Below, in pieces: positions 51,021 through 60,307 of a stretch of 64,000 nt of DNA (its first letter is position 1; every line of letters starts with the position of its first letter). The notes below the pieces were generated by a model, which had not been told where the DNA came from, ran no database searches, and saw only the letters and a program-made list of their open reading frames with translations. Source of the stretch: Pilosibacter fragilis (lineage in GTDB: Bacteria; Bacillota; Clostridia; Lachnospirales; Lachnospiraceae). The translations under genes and the position numbers were made by a program. The stretch lies in the NCBI RefSeq assembly GCF_032490495.1, contig NZ_JAVYJB010000017.1:1-64000 (forward strand). The letters run 5' to 3'.

Positions 51021-52722
51021 AGAGCCGCGCCTGCGCTTTACTGATGAGGAACGGGCTGACCCTGCACTGGAAAAGCCGATCTGCAAAACGGAGAAAGCTA
51101 CGGCCAGAGCAGATAAGGCGCAGGCCAATATTCCAAAGAAAAAAGTCAGACAGACGGTCATTGACCCGGACACCGGGAAAAAGACCTCGAAGCTGACCTT
51201 TGAGGACAAGAAAAAACCACCTTCCAAACTTTCTCAAGGGGTTAAGGAAGCTCCCGTCCATCTGGTCGCGGGCAAGTTTCACAAAGAGATCCGGGAAACA
51301 GAACAGGACAATGTGGGCGTGGAAAGCGCCCACAAGTCCGAGGAGGCGGTGGAGACCAGCGCTTATCTGGTGCGGGAGGGCTATCGCAGCCACAAGCTGA
51401 AGCCGTACCGCAAAGCAGCCCAGGCCGAGCAGAAGCTGGAAAAGGCAAATGTAAATGCCCTGTACCAGAAGTCCCTACGGGAAAATCCTCAGTTTACCAG
51501 CAACCCTCTCTCCCGCTGGCAGCAAAAACAGAGTATCAAAAAGCAGTATGCCGTCGCCAAGCGCACCGGTCAGACTGCCGGAAATACCGCCCAGGCTGCG
51601 TCCAAAACCGGAAAAGCCGCAAGGACGGTAAAAGAAAAGGCACAGCAGGCAGGGGCATTCGTCATGCGCCACAAGAAGGGCTTCCTGATGGCAGGGGTTT
51701 TTTTCCTCATCGCCTGTATGCTGATGAATACCATGTCCTCCTGCTCTATGATGGCACAGAGTATTGGTTCTGTAATTTCCGGCACTACCTATCCATCGGA
51801 TGACCCGGAAATGCTGGCGGTGGAGGCAGATTATGCAGACAGAGAAGCTCGGTTGCAGGAGAAAATCGACAACATCGAAAGCAGCCACCCAGGGTATGAC
51901 GAGTATCGCTATAACCTTGGCATGATCGGCCATGACCCCCATGAGCTTGCGGCGTTTCTCTCTGCTGTCTTGCAGGGCTATACACGCCACAGCGCACAGG
52001 CAGAGCTGGAGCGTGTGTTTGATGCACAGTATCAGCTCACGCTGAGAGAAGAAATTCAGATTCGCACTTACACTGACGAAGATGGGGATGAGCATGAATA
52101 TGAATATCGTATTCTCCATGTAACTTTAACAAGCCGTTCCATTGCCTCTCTTGCGCCAGAACTACTGACTCCGGAGCAGATGGAGATGTACCAGGTCTAC
52201 CGACAGACTATGGGCAATAAGCCGCTGTTGTTTGGTGGCGGTTCTCCCGATACAGGTGTTTCTGAAGATTTGACTGGTGTTGAATTTATCAATGGCACCC
52301 GCCCCGGCAATCCGCAGCTGGTGGAACTGGCGAAAAGTCAGGTGGGCAATGTGGGAGGACAACCTTATTGGAGCTGGTACGGCTTTGACTCCCGTGTGGA
52401 ATGGTGTGCCTGCTTTGTATCATGGTGCTATGGTCAATCCGGTCGAACGGAACCACGCTTTGCTGGTTGTCAGTCTCAGGGTGTTCCGTGGTTCCAGTCT
52501 CATGGACAGTGGGGCGCACGAGGATATGAAAACATCGCCCCCGGTGATGCCATTTTCTTCGATTGGGATCTGGATGGTTCCGCAGACCATGTGGGAATTG
52601 TTGTCGGCACCGATGGCAGCCGTGTTTATACCGTGGAGGGAAATTCCGGCGATGCCTGCAAGATCAAAAGTTATGACCTGAATTATCAGAGTATCAAGGG
52701 CTACGGCCTGATGAACTGGTAA
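51004..52722 (+). CDS. Conjugative peptidoglycan hydrolase (CHAP domain)
   Basis: A 572-residue ICE protein (CD1108-like). About 220 cytoplasmic, basic residues precede one membrane helix (KGFLMAGVFFLIACMLMNTM, about 222-242), then an extracytoplasmic linker with EEIQIRTYTDEDGDEHEYEYRILHVTL and a C-terminal CHAP domain (VEWCACFVSWCYG with catalytic Cys near 468, SADHVGIVVG with catalytic His near 530). It opens the cell wall for the transfer channel. The start is GTG 51004 or TTG 51013; both overlap the previous stop. Confidence 0.9.
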   Translation: MIGLNKEPRLRFTDEERADPALEKPICKTEKATARADKAQANIPKKKVRQTVIDPDTGKKTSKLTFEDKKKPPSKLSQGVKEAPVHLVAGKFHKEIRETEQDNVGVESAHKSEEAVETSAYLVREGYRSHKLKPYRKAAQAEQKLEKANVNALYQKSLRENPQFTSNPLSRWQQKQSIKKQYAVAKRTGQTAGNTAQAASKTGKAARTVKEKAQQAGAFVMRHKKGFLMAGVFFLIACMLMNTMSSCSMMAQSIGSVISGTTYPSDDPEMLAVEADYADREARLQEKIDNIESSHPGYDEYRYNLGMIGHDPHELAAFLSAVLQGYTRHSAQAELERVFDAQYQLTLREEIQIRTYTDEDGDEHEYEYRILHVTLTSRSIASLAPELLTPEQMEMYQVYRQTMGNKPLLFGGGSPDTGVSEDLTGVEFINGTRPGNPQLVELAKSQVGNVGGQPYWSWYGFDSRVEWCACFVSWCYGQSGRTEPRFAGCQSQGVPWFQSHGQWGARGYENIAPGDAIFFDWDLDGSADHVGIVVGTDGSRVYTVEGNSGDACKIKSYDLNYQSIKGYGLMNW

Positions 52723-52751
52723 CAGAGATTTTTTAGAAGGAGTGATAGACG

Positions 52752-53003
52752 ATGGCAAAGAACAAAATTGAACGCATTGACCAGGAGATTACTAAGGTCC
52801 GCGAGAAGATCGCAGAGTATCAGGAAAAGCTCAAGGCACTGGAGACACAGAAAACCGAGGCAGAAAATCTGGAGATCGTCCAGATGGTGCGCGCACTGCG
52901 TATGACCCCGGCTCAGCTGAGCGCCATGCTGTCCGGAGGCACAGTTCCCGGCAGTTTGGCTGATGACAACAACGAACAGGAGGAAAACAGCTATGAGGAA
53001 TAA
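52752..53003 (+). CDS. DUF4315 protein
   Basis: An 83-residue coiled-coil protein (KIERIDQEITKVREKIAEYQEKLKALETQKTEAENLEIVQMVRALRMTPAQLSAML). DUF4315 proteins always accompany DUF4366 in Tn1549-like transfer operons; the role is unknown. AGAAGGAGTGATAGACG precedes the ATG and the stop overlaps the next start. Confidence 0.88.
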   Translation: MAKNKIERIDQEITKVREKIAEYQEKLKALETQKTEAENLEIVQMVRALRMTPAQLSAMLSGGTVPGSLADDNNEQEENSYEE

Positions 53004-53745
53004 ACGATTGCTCCGAACACTTTCCGCCATTTGCCTGACGCTGGTTCTGGCATTGGGCTTTACCGTTCCCGCTTTTGCCCAGGGCGCAGCTCCGCCCCCG
53101 GCAGAGGATACCACCAATGACAGCAATGTGGTGGTGGAAGAAACGGAAAAAGCACCTCCGCTGACCCCGGATGGCAACGCCGCTCTGGTGGATGATTTTG
53201 GTGGCAACAAGCAGCTCATTACCGTTACCACCAAGGCAGGCAACTATTTTTATATCCTGATCGACAGGGCCAACGAGGATAAAAAGACTGCTGTTCACTT
53301 TCTGAACCAGGTGGATGAAGCGGACCTGATGGCACTGATGGAAGATGGAAATGCCAAAGAGGAGCCGCCAGCTGTGTGCAGCTGCACGAAGAAATGTGAA
53401 GCAGGGGCAGTTAATACGGCCTGCCCGGTCTGTGTAACTGATAAGAGTAAATGTACGGGAAAAGCACCGGAACCTCCGGCAGAAACACCGGAGCCGGAAA
53501 AAGAGAAGCCTGCCGGACTGAACCCGGCTGCCCTGATCCTTCTGCTGGCTCTGCTGGGCGGCGGTGGCGTATTTGCCTACTTGAAGCTCGTTAAGAATAA
53601 GCCTAAGACCAAGGGCAATGACAGTCTGGACGATTATGATTATGGTGAGGAAGATTCCGAGGAATGGGAAACCGAAGATGAGGAAGTCCTTGAGGATGGT
53701 TTTGAGGGTTCTGACCCTAATGAGGAACGCGATAGAGCAGATTGA
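52993..53745 (+). CDS. DUF4366 secreted, membrane-anchored protein
   Basis: A 250-residue protein with a signal peptide (LLRTLSAICLTLVLALGFTVPAFA), a conserved exported domain (KQLITVTTKAGNYFYILIDRANEDKKTAVHFLNQVDEADLMALM), a Cys-rich patch (CSCTKKCEAG...CPVC), a Pro/Glu linker, a C-terminal membrane helix (NPAALILLLALLGGGGVFAYL) and an acidic cytoplasmic tail. It is the DUF4366 family of conjugative elements, probably a surface part of the transfer machine. Confidence 0.88.
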   Translation: MRNKRLLRTLSAICLTLVLALGFTVPAFAQGAAPPPAEDTTNDSNVVVEETEKAPPLTPDGNAALVDDFGGNKQLITVTTKAGNYFYILIDRANEDKKTAVHFLNQVDEADLMALMEDGNAKEEPPAVCSCTKKCEAGAVNTACPVCVTDKSKCTGKAPEPPAETPEPEKEKPAGLNPAALILLLALLGGGGVFAYLKLVKNKPKTKGNDSLDDYDYGEEDSEEWETEDEEVLEDGFEGSDPNEERDRAD

Positions 53746-53893
53746 ACCATTTGAGCGTAGCGTATTTCAAATCATTGCGGGATAAGGGACAGAGGACAGG
53801 GAGAAATTCCTGTCCTCTGCTGCTCTACTCACTCTCTTACTGTAAATCCACACCCAAAATCAGCACATGGTCAAAAAAAAGGAGGACCTCACA

Positions 53894-54601
53894 ATGAACA
53901 CATGGAACTGGTTATTACACTTTCTGATTATTTTTGATCTGGTCGCCTTCGGAATTTACTTTGGAGGAGACATTCTTTTCACTGCTATCAGCAAAGTTCA
54001 AAAAAAGTCAAAGAAGGACGATGACTTGGATCTTTATGATTTTGAAATTGAGACCGCACCCCAAAAGCGCTCTTTATGTGTGGACTCAATCCGAATGCTT
54101 TATTCTGGTGAGATAGATGAATTTGTGGAAAAGGAACTGTTGCCTGATGCAGCGGAGACCATGAACGCTTTATCTGAAGCTGAAAAAACAGCAGTTAGCC
54201 TGTTACTAAAAGCTTATATCGGTTTTTTGAGCGAAGAAGCAACGGTAGATGAACAAAGTTTTCCCATGGTTAAGGAACTGTTGTCTTATACACAGGGCAG
54301 CAAAGAAGATGGTGAAAAAGATGCCATAGATTGTCTGATGGAAGATACGGTCAGCAGAACCCACAGACATCGAGAATATTACAACAATTATCAACGCTAT
54401 CAACTGATGCAGGTGGATAAAGAGCGTGTGATTATGGCCTGCAATATCATAATCAATGATTTGATTGGCAGGTTGTACCGATATGATTATCGCTTTGGCT
54501 ATGACATTACACTTGCCTCAGAACACAGCATTGCAAAAAAACTGTCTGATAATTGGCAGAATGAATGGGAGGTTGAAGATTATGAAGCTGGTGATTGCTG
54601 A
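53894..54601 (+). CDS. Membrane-anchored transfer-operon protein of unknown function
   Basis: A 235-residue protein with one N-terminal membrane helix (LLHFLIIFDLVAFGIYFGGDIL) and a soluble, helical, acidic cytoplasmic domain (SEAEKTAVSLLLKAYIGFLSEEA..., YNNYQRYQLMQVDKERVIMACNIIINDLIGRLYRYDYRFGYD). AAAGGAGGACCTCACA precedes the ATG; it overlaps topB by 20 bases. No family is recognised. The 148-base gap before it holds GGACAGAGGACAGG...CCTGTCCTCTG, a terminator-like inverted repeat. Confidence 0.68.
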   Translation: MNTWNWLLHFLIIFDLVAFGIYFGGDILFTAISKVQKKSKKDDDLDLYDFEIETAPQKRSLCVDSIRMLYSGEIDEFVEKELLPDAAETMNALSEAEKTAVSLLLKAYIGFLSEEATVDEQSFPMVKELLSYTQGSKEDGEKDAIDCLMEDTVSRTHRHREYYNNYQRYQLMQVDKERVIMACNIIINDLIGRLYRYDYRFGYDITLASEHSIAKKLSDNWQNEWEVEDYEAGDC

Positions 54602-56681
54602 AAAACCATCGGTTGCACAAAGTCTGTCGGCGGTGATTGGTGCAACCGCCCGTAAGGACGGGTATCTGGAGGGAAACGGCTGGCGTGTCAGCTGGTGCGT
54701 GGGCCATCTGGCCGGGCTTGCAGATGCAGACAGCTATGACCCCAAGTATGCCAAGTGGCGATATGATGACCTGCCTATTCTGCCGGAGCATTGGCAGATG
54801 GTGGTGGGAAAGGATAAGAAAAAGCAGTTTGATATTCTCAAAAAGCTGATGAATGCCCCGGATGTGACGGAGGTGGTAAACGCTTGCGATGCCGGACGCG
54901 AGGGCGAGCTGATCTTCCGCAGTGTCTATGAGCTGGCAGGCTGCCAAAAGCCGATGAAAAGGCTTTGGATTTCTTCGATGGAGGACTCCGCCATCAGGGA
55001 GGGCTTTGCAAACCTCCGCCCCGGTGCGGACTATGACGGACTTCGGGATGCTGCTCTCTGTCGTGCCAAGGCCGACTGGCTGGTGGGGATCAATGCCACA
55101 AGGCTTTTTTCCGTGCTGTACCACCGCACCCTCAACATCGGGCGCGTGATGTCCCCTACGCTGGCACTCATTGTCCAGCGAGAAGCTGAGATCGACACCT
55201 TTAAGCCGGTTCCCTTTTATACCGTGGCACTGGAGCTACCCGGTCTTACCGTATCCGGGGAGCGCATGGCGGATAAGGCCGCTGCCGAGCAGCTGAAAGA
55301 AGTCTGCCAGGGTGCAGCCGTCACGATCAAAAAGGTGGAGTGCAAGGAAAAGTCCGAAAAGCCGCCCGCCCTCTATGACCTGACTACTCTGCAAAGAGAT
55401 GCCAACCGCTTGCTTGGATTTACAGCCCAGCAGACCCTGGACTATCTGCAAAGCCTGTATGAAAAGAAGCTCTGCACCTATCCCCGTACTGACAGCCGCT
55501 ATCTGACCGGTGATATGGCAGACAGCCTGCCGGTGCTGGTCAATCTGGTTGCCAATGCTATGCCGTTTCGCAAAGGGATCGCCATTACCTGTGATCCGCA
55601 GCCAGTCATCAACGATAAGAAAGTAACCGACCACCACGCAGTAATCCCTACCAGAAATCTCAAGGATGCAGACCTTTCTGCCCTTCCTGCGGGAGAAAAA
55701 GCGGTGCTGGAGCTGGTGGCCCTGCGTCTGCTGTGTGCCGTAGCCCAGCCCCATATCTATTCGGAAACCGTTGTGATTGCCGACTGTGCCGGTGGGGAGT
55801 TTACCGCCAAAGGAAAAACAGTGAAGCACCCCGGATGGAAAGCACTGGAGGACGCTTACCGTGCCAAAATGAAGGATGCGGAGCCAAAAAAAGAGGGCGC
55901 AGAGAAAGCCCTGCCGGAGCTGACCGAAGGACAGACCCTTTCGGTTTCTGCGGCAATCGTCAAAGAAGGCAAAAGCAGTCCGCCCCAGCACTTTACGGAG
56001 GACACCCTATTGTCCGCGATGGAGACTGCCGGAAAAGAAGATATGCCGGAGGATGCCGAACGAAAAGGTCTGGGGACACCGGCCACCCGTGCCGGTATTT
56101 TGGAAAAGCTGGTATCTGCCGGTTTTCTGGAACGAAAAAAGAGCAGGAAAACGGTGCAGCTTCTCCCTTCCCACGATGCAGTTTCCCTTATCACCGTTCT
56201 GCCGGAACAGCTGCAATCGCCGCTTTTGACTGCCGAGTGGGAGTACCGCCTGGGCGAGATCGAGCGCGGGCAGCTTGCCCCGGAGGAGTTTTTGGACGGG
56301 ATCAGCACCATGTTGGGAGACCTGGTGGGGACTTATCAGGTCATCAAGGGAACCGAGTACCTGTTCTCCCCGCCCCGTGAGGTGGTAGGCAAATGCCCCC
56401 GCTGCGGCGGTGAAGTTGCAGAACTGCAAAAAGGCTTCTTCTGTCAGAATGATTCTTGCAAATTTGCAATCTGGAAAAATAACAAATGGTGGGCTGCCAA
56501 GAAAAAACAGCCGACCAAGGCTGTGGTGTCTGCACTGCTGAAAGATGGCCGTGTCCGTGTAACGGGCCTATATTCGGAGAAAACCGGCAAGACCTACGAT
56601 GCCACTGTGGTTTTGGAGGACGATGGACAGTACGCCAACTTCAAGCTGGAATTTGACCAGCGGAAAGGAGGCAGCCGATGA
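54582..56681 (+). CDS. topB: DNA topoisomerase III
   Basis: A 699-residue type IA topoisomerase. The Toprim domain starts at once (MKLVIAEKPSVAQSLS) with CDAGREGELIF near 102-112; the catalytic Tyr is near 300 in CTYPRTDSRYL; a later VTDHHAVIPT matches the domain III/IV region; the C-terminus has a zinc ribbon (CPRCGGEVAELQKGFFCQNDSC). ICE-borne TopB relaxes or decatenates DNA during replication and transfer. AATGGGAGGTTGAAGATT precedes the ATG. Confidence 0.95.
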   Translation: MKLVIAEKPSVAQSLSAVIGATARKDGYLEGNGWRVSWCVGHLAGLADADSYDPKYAKWRYDDLPILPEHWQMVVGKDKKKQFDILKKLMNAPDVTEVVNACDAGREGELIFRSVYELAGCQKPMKRLWISSMEDSAIREGFANLRPGADYDGLRDAALCRAKADWLVGINATRLFSVLYHRTLNIGRVMSPTLALIVQREAEIDTFKPVPFYTVALELPGLTVSGERMADKAAAEQLKEVCQGAAVTIKKVECKEKSEKPPALYDLTTLQRDANRLLGFTAQQTLDYLQSLYEKKLCTYPRTDSRYLTGDMADSLPVLVNLVANAMPFRKGIAITCDPQPVINDKKVTDHHAVIPTRNLKDADLSALPAGEKAVLELVALRLLCAVAQPHIYSETVVIADCAGGEFTAKGKTVKHPGWKALEDAYRAKMKDAEPKKEGAEKALPELTEGQTLSVSAAIVKEGKSSPPQHFTEDTLLSAMETAGKEDMPEDAERKGLGTPATRAGILEKLVSAGFLERKKSRKTVQLLPSHDAVSLITVLPEQLQSPLLTAEWEYRLGEIERGQLAPEEFLDGISTMLGDLVGTYQVIKGTEYLFSPPREVVGKCPRCGGEVAELQKGFFCQNDSCKFAIWKNNKWWAAKKKQPTKAVVSALLKDGRVRVTGLYSEKTGKTYDATVVLEDDGQYANFKLEFDQRKGGSR

Positions 56682-56956
56682 AGCTCTCTTTAGCGGAACG
56701 GGAAACCATTCTCCTCTATAACCAGGCAGAACCAATGGCTGAGGTCTACACCCACGATCCCCGTTTGATGGAGAAGCTGGAACTGCTGGCAAAAAAGCAC
56801 CCCGACCAGATCACCCGAAAGGACGCCCATAACTTTACCGTCCCCAAGCGGTGTGTATCAGTCAGGGAGCCATACAGCGCCGAGCGTCGCAAAGCTGCCA
56901 GTGAGCGTGCGAAAGCTGCCGGATACCAGCCCCCTGTGAGAAAGTCCAGCAGTTAA
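56678..56956 (+). CDS. Small conserved ICE protein after topB
   Basis: A 92-residue protein (MKLSLAERETILLYNQAEPMAEVYTHDPRLMEKLELLAKKHPDQI..., basic C-terminal tail KAASERAKAAGYQPP). It occurs between topB and the CHC2 protein in related ICEs. It has no known domain; the basic tail suggests nucleic acid contact. ATGA overlap with topB shows coupling. Confidence 0.8.
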   Translation: MKLSLAERETILLYNQAEPMAEVYTHDPRLMEKLELLAKKHPDQITRKDAHNFTVPKRCVSVREPYSAERRKAASERAKAAGYQPPVRKSSS

Positions 56957-56962
56957 AGGCAC

Positions 56963-59900
56963 ATGGCAGAGAATGTATTTGAAGCAGTCAAGCAGTCGGT
57001 CAGCACCAGAGAAGCGGCAGCGTTTTATGGGATCGAGGTCAAACGAAATGGTATGGCCTGCTGTCCCTTTCACGATGATAAGAACCCCAGCATGAAGGTA
57101 GATCAGCGGTTCCACTGCTTTGGCTGCGGTGCAGATGGGGATGTGATCGACTTTACCGCAAAGCTCTTTGACCTCTCCCCAAAAGAAGCGGCGGAGAAAC
57201 TGGCACAGGACTTTGGCCTGATCTATGACAGTCAGGCCCCTCCCCGCAGGAGGTATGTCCGGCAGAAAACCGAGGCACAAAAGTTTCGGGAGGACCGGCA
57301 GCAGTGTTATCGCGTACTGTCCGATTACTACTATCTGCTGAAAAAATGGGAGGCCGACCATTCTCCCCGGACACCGGAGGAGAAACCGCACCCCCGCTTT
57401 GTGGAAGCAATCCATAAGAAAATCTATGTGGAGTACCTGCTGGATCTTTTTCTTTATGAAAGTGAAGAAGAACAAAAGGCATGGATTGCAGAACACACAG
57501 CAGAAATCACACACTTGGAAAGGAGATTGAAAATCATGGCTGAGAACAAACCCACCAACCGAGAGCGGCTAAGGGAAATCACAGACGGCATCGAGCAGGG
57601 CATCAAGGAACTGTTTGAGAGTGAAAAGTATATGCGCTATCTGTCCGTTATGTCCCGCTTCCACCGCTATTCGGTAAACAACACCATGCTCATCTATATG
57701 CAGAAGCCGGACGCCACTTTGGTAGCCGGATACAATAAGTGGAAAGACCAGTTTGAGCGTCATGTTAAAAAGGGCGAGCATGGCATTACCATCATCGCCC
57801 CCACACCGTACAAGAAGAAAATCGAGGAGCAGAAACTGGACCCGGATACCAAGGCTCCGATTTTGGATAAAGACGGAAAGATCATCACAGAGGAAAAAGA
57901 AATCGAGATCCCCATGTTTCGCCCGGTCAAGGTCTTTGATGTGAGCCAGACCGATGGGAAACCTTTGCCGGAGCTTGCCTCCTCCCTTTCCGGCAATGTG
58001 CCCAATTATGAGGCATTCATGGAGGCCCTGCGCCGCAGTGCGCCGATGCCGATCACTTTTGAAGCAATGGCCGCCGATACGGACGGCTATTTTTCTGCCG
58101 ATCATCAGAAAATCGCCATTCGTCAGGGCATGAGCGAGGTGCAGACGGTTTCGGCCACGGTTCACGAGATTGCCCACAGCAAGCTCCACAATCAGAAAAA
58201 GATTCAGATTGCCAATGACGAGCAATATCAGGAGATCGAGCTGTTTGATAAACCCGGTCTGTTCTCCAATGGGCGGATTGTCCGTGATAATCTGCCGGAG
58301 GGCGTTTATTGCTATGACCTGCGCGGTTCTGACTACGACCCCGGAGAGCCGGTCTGTGTAGAAGAACGAGTGGTTGTAAACCATGCAGGTTCCGTTCTGC
58401 TGACAGATCCGCTGGAGCTGGCGGAAAATGGACGCCTGATGCTGACCGAGGAAGAAGGACTGAATTTTGTTGGCGGCTTTTCTACTCTCGCCCAGTTTTT
58501 GCAGGAACAGAAGAAAGACCGTCACACGGAAGAAGTAGAGGCTGAAAGCATCTCCTATGCAGTCTGCAAATATTTTGGCATTGAAACCGGAGAAAACAGC
58601 TTCGGCTATATTGCCAGCTGGAGTCAGGGCAAGGAACTGAAAGAGCTGAGAGCCAGTTTGGAGACCATCAATAAGACCTCCGGCACTTTGATCTCTGACA
58701 TTGAGCGCCACTATAAGGAAATCTGCAAAGAGCGTGGAATTGACCCCAATGCAAAAAAAGAGCCGGAAATGGCGGTTCTTGATGCGGAGGCAAACCAGCA
58801 GGAGGCTTTGTTTCTAATTGACGATGCCACCTATCTTCATATTCAGCCCTGTGACAGCGGCTGGGACTACACCCTTTACGATGCCGCGTCCATGAAAGAG
58901 CTGGATGGCGGTCAGCTGGATATGCCGGAGCTTTCCCGCATGAAGGCAGTTCTCCAGATTTGTGATGACAACGATCTGGACAGCACTTCACTTAGACACG
59001 CTCCCCTGTCTATGATCGAGACCTTGCAGGAAGCGGCCTATCAGCAGATGCAGGCAGAGGCAAGTCAGATGACCGCTTCTGCCCAGCTGCCGGAAGCGCA
59101 GGAGCAGGCACTGGATGAATACCCCATGCCGGATGAGCAGGTATCCACACCGGATATGCAGGAATATGGCTACTCCTATGATGGGATGCTCCCTGTTACC
59201 AGAGAACGGGCGCTGGAACTGGATGCCGCCGGTTTGACCGTCTATGTGCTGCATGAGGACAATACGGAGAGCATGGTGTTTGACCCGCAGGAAATCATGG
59301 ATCATGGCGGTCTTTTCGGTGTGGACCATGAGGAATGGGAGAAAAGCCCTCAGTTCCACGAAAAGGTCATGGAGCGTCAGGAACATCAGCAGGAACGCGA
59401 ACAGGCATTTCTCTCCCAGAACAGAGATTGCTTTGCCATCTATCAGGTAAGTCGTGACGATCCGCAGAATGTGCGCTTTATGAATCTGGACTGGTTAAAG
59501 TCCCATGACATTTCCATAGACCGCAGCAATTATGACCTCATTTACACAGCTCCTCTGAGGGAGTCTGGCACTGTGCCGGAGCAGCTGGAAAAACTCTATC
59601 AGCAATTCAATCTGGAAAAGCCCGTGGACTTTCACAGTCCCTCCATGAGCGTCAGCGACATCGTTGCAATCAGGCAGGACGGTAAGGTATCCTGTCATTA
59701 CTGTGACAGCGTTGGTTTTACCCAGATCCCCGGATTCCTACCAGAAAACCCGCTGAAAAATGCGGAAATGGCCCTGGAGGACGATTACGGCATGATCGAC
59801 GGTATCATCAACAATGGCGCAAAAGAACCCACGGTGGCAGAGCTGGAACAGCAGGCCCGAAGCGGTCAGCCCATTTCCCTGATGGAGTTGGCAGCCGCCA

Positions 59901-60013
59901 CCCATCGGGAGGAACGGGAAAAGAAAAAGTCCGTCATGGAGCAGCTGAAAGGCCAGCCCAAGACAGAACACAAAAAGACAGCACCCAAGAAGAGTGCGGA
60001 AAGGGAGATTTGA
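56963..60013 (+). CDS. CHC2 zinc finger + ArdC/HExxH + YodL/DUF4316 fusion protein
   Basis: A continuous 1016-residue frame that joins two proteins usually described separately. Residues 1-190 are a CHC2 primase-type zinc finger protein (CCPFHDDKNPSM, FHCFGCGADGDVIDF). From 192 on comes an ArdC-like domain (YLSVMSRFHRYSVNNTMLIYMQKPDATLVAGYNKW), a zinc-peptidase-like HEIAH near 402, a YodL domain near 820-900 and DUF4316 at the end. A second start, ATG 57536 with GGAAAGGAG ten bases upstream, would give the second protein alone, so the locus may yield two products. Related to anti-restriction and incoming-DNA handling by analogy to ArdC. Confidence 0.85.
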   Translation: MAENVFEAVKQSVSTREAAAFYGIEVKRNGMACCPFHDDKNPSMKVDQRFHCFGCGADGDVIDFTAKLFDLSPKEAAEKLAQDFGLIYDSQAPPRRRYVRQKTEAQKFREDRQQCYRVLSDYYYLLKKWEADHSPRTPEEKPHPRFVEAIHKKIYVEYLLDLFLYESEEEQKAWIAEHTAEITHLERRLKIMAENKPTNRERLREITDGIEQGIKELFESEKYMRYLSVMSRFHRYSVNNTMLIYMQKPDATLVAGYNKWKDQFERHVKKGEHGITIIAPTPYKKKIEEQKLDPDTKAPILDKDGKIITEEKEIEIPMFRPVKVFDVSQTDGKPLPELASSLSGNVPNYEAFMEALRRSAPMPITFEAMAADTDGYFSADHQKIAIRQGMSEVQTVSATVHEIAHSKLHNQKKIQIANDEQYQEIELFDKPGLFSNGRIVRDNLPEGVYCYDLRGSDYDPGEPVCVEERVVVNHAGSVLLTDPLELAENGRLMLTEEEGLNFVGGFSTLAQFLQEQKKDRHTEEVEAESISYAVCKYFGIETGENSFGYIASWSQGKELKELRASLETINKTSGTLISDIERHYKEICKERGIDPNAKKEPEMAVLDAEANQQEALFLIDDATYLHIQPCDSGWDYTLYDAASMKELDGGQLDMPELSRMKAVLQICDDNDLDSTSLRHAPLSMIETLQEAAYQQMQAEASQMTASAQLPEAQEQALDEYPMPDEQVSTPDMQEYGYSYDGMLPVTRERALELDAAGLTVYVLHEDNTESMVFDPQEIMDHGGLFGVDHEEWEKSPQFHEKVMERQEHQQEREQAFLSQNRDCFAIYQVSRDDPQNVRFMNLDWLKSHDISIDRSNYDLIYTAPLRESGTVPEQLEKLYQQFNLEKPVDFHSPSMSVSDIVAIRQDGKVSCHYCDSVGFTQIPGFLPENPLKNAEMALEDDYGMIDGIINNGAKEPTVAELEQQARSGQPISLMELAAATHREEREKKKSVMEQLKGQPKTEHKKTAPKKSAEREI

Positions 60014-60014
60014 T

Positions 60015-60230
60015 ATGGGAAACTTTACTTTTGAGGAAATGAACCTGATGTGCATTTACAATACCGGCAGCCGCACCGGGCTGATTGACAGTCTGCGTGA
60101 GATGTGCGGCGAGCTTTCGCCGGAGGAAACGGAACTGAGGGAATTGACCGACAGCGCCCTTACGAAGCTCTGTGCGATGACCGATGAGGACTTTGCCCAG
60201 CTGGAGCTGTACCCGGATTTTGACCAGTAA
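60015..60230 (+). CDS. Transposon-transfer assisting protein (TTRAP type)
   Basis: A 71-residue acidic protein, MGNFTFEEMNLMCIYNTGSRTGLIDSLREMCGELSPEETELRELTDSALTKLCAMTDEDFAQL, matching the TTRAP family that always precedes the giant helicase-type gene in these ICEs. GGGAGATTTGAT precedes the ATG. Function in transfer is suggested by name and position only. Confidence 0.85.
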   Translation: MGNFTFEEMNLMCIYNTGSRTGLIDSLREMCGELSPEETELRELTDSALTKLCAMTDEDFAQLELYPDFDQ

Positions 60231-60307
60231 ACACCATAACCGCAGGGATGGGGTGGCAATTTGCCACCCCACCTTTTACCCCAAAACTGAAAGGAGGACA
60301 GAACACC

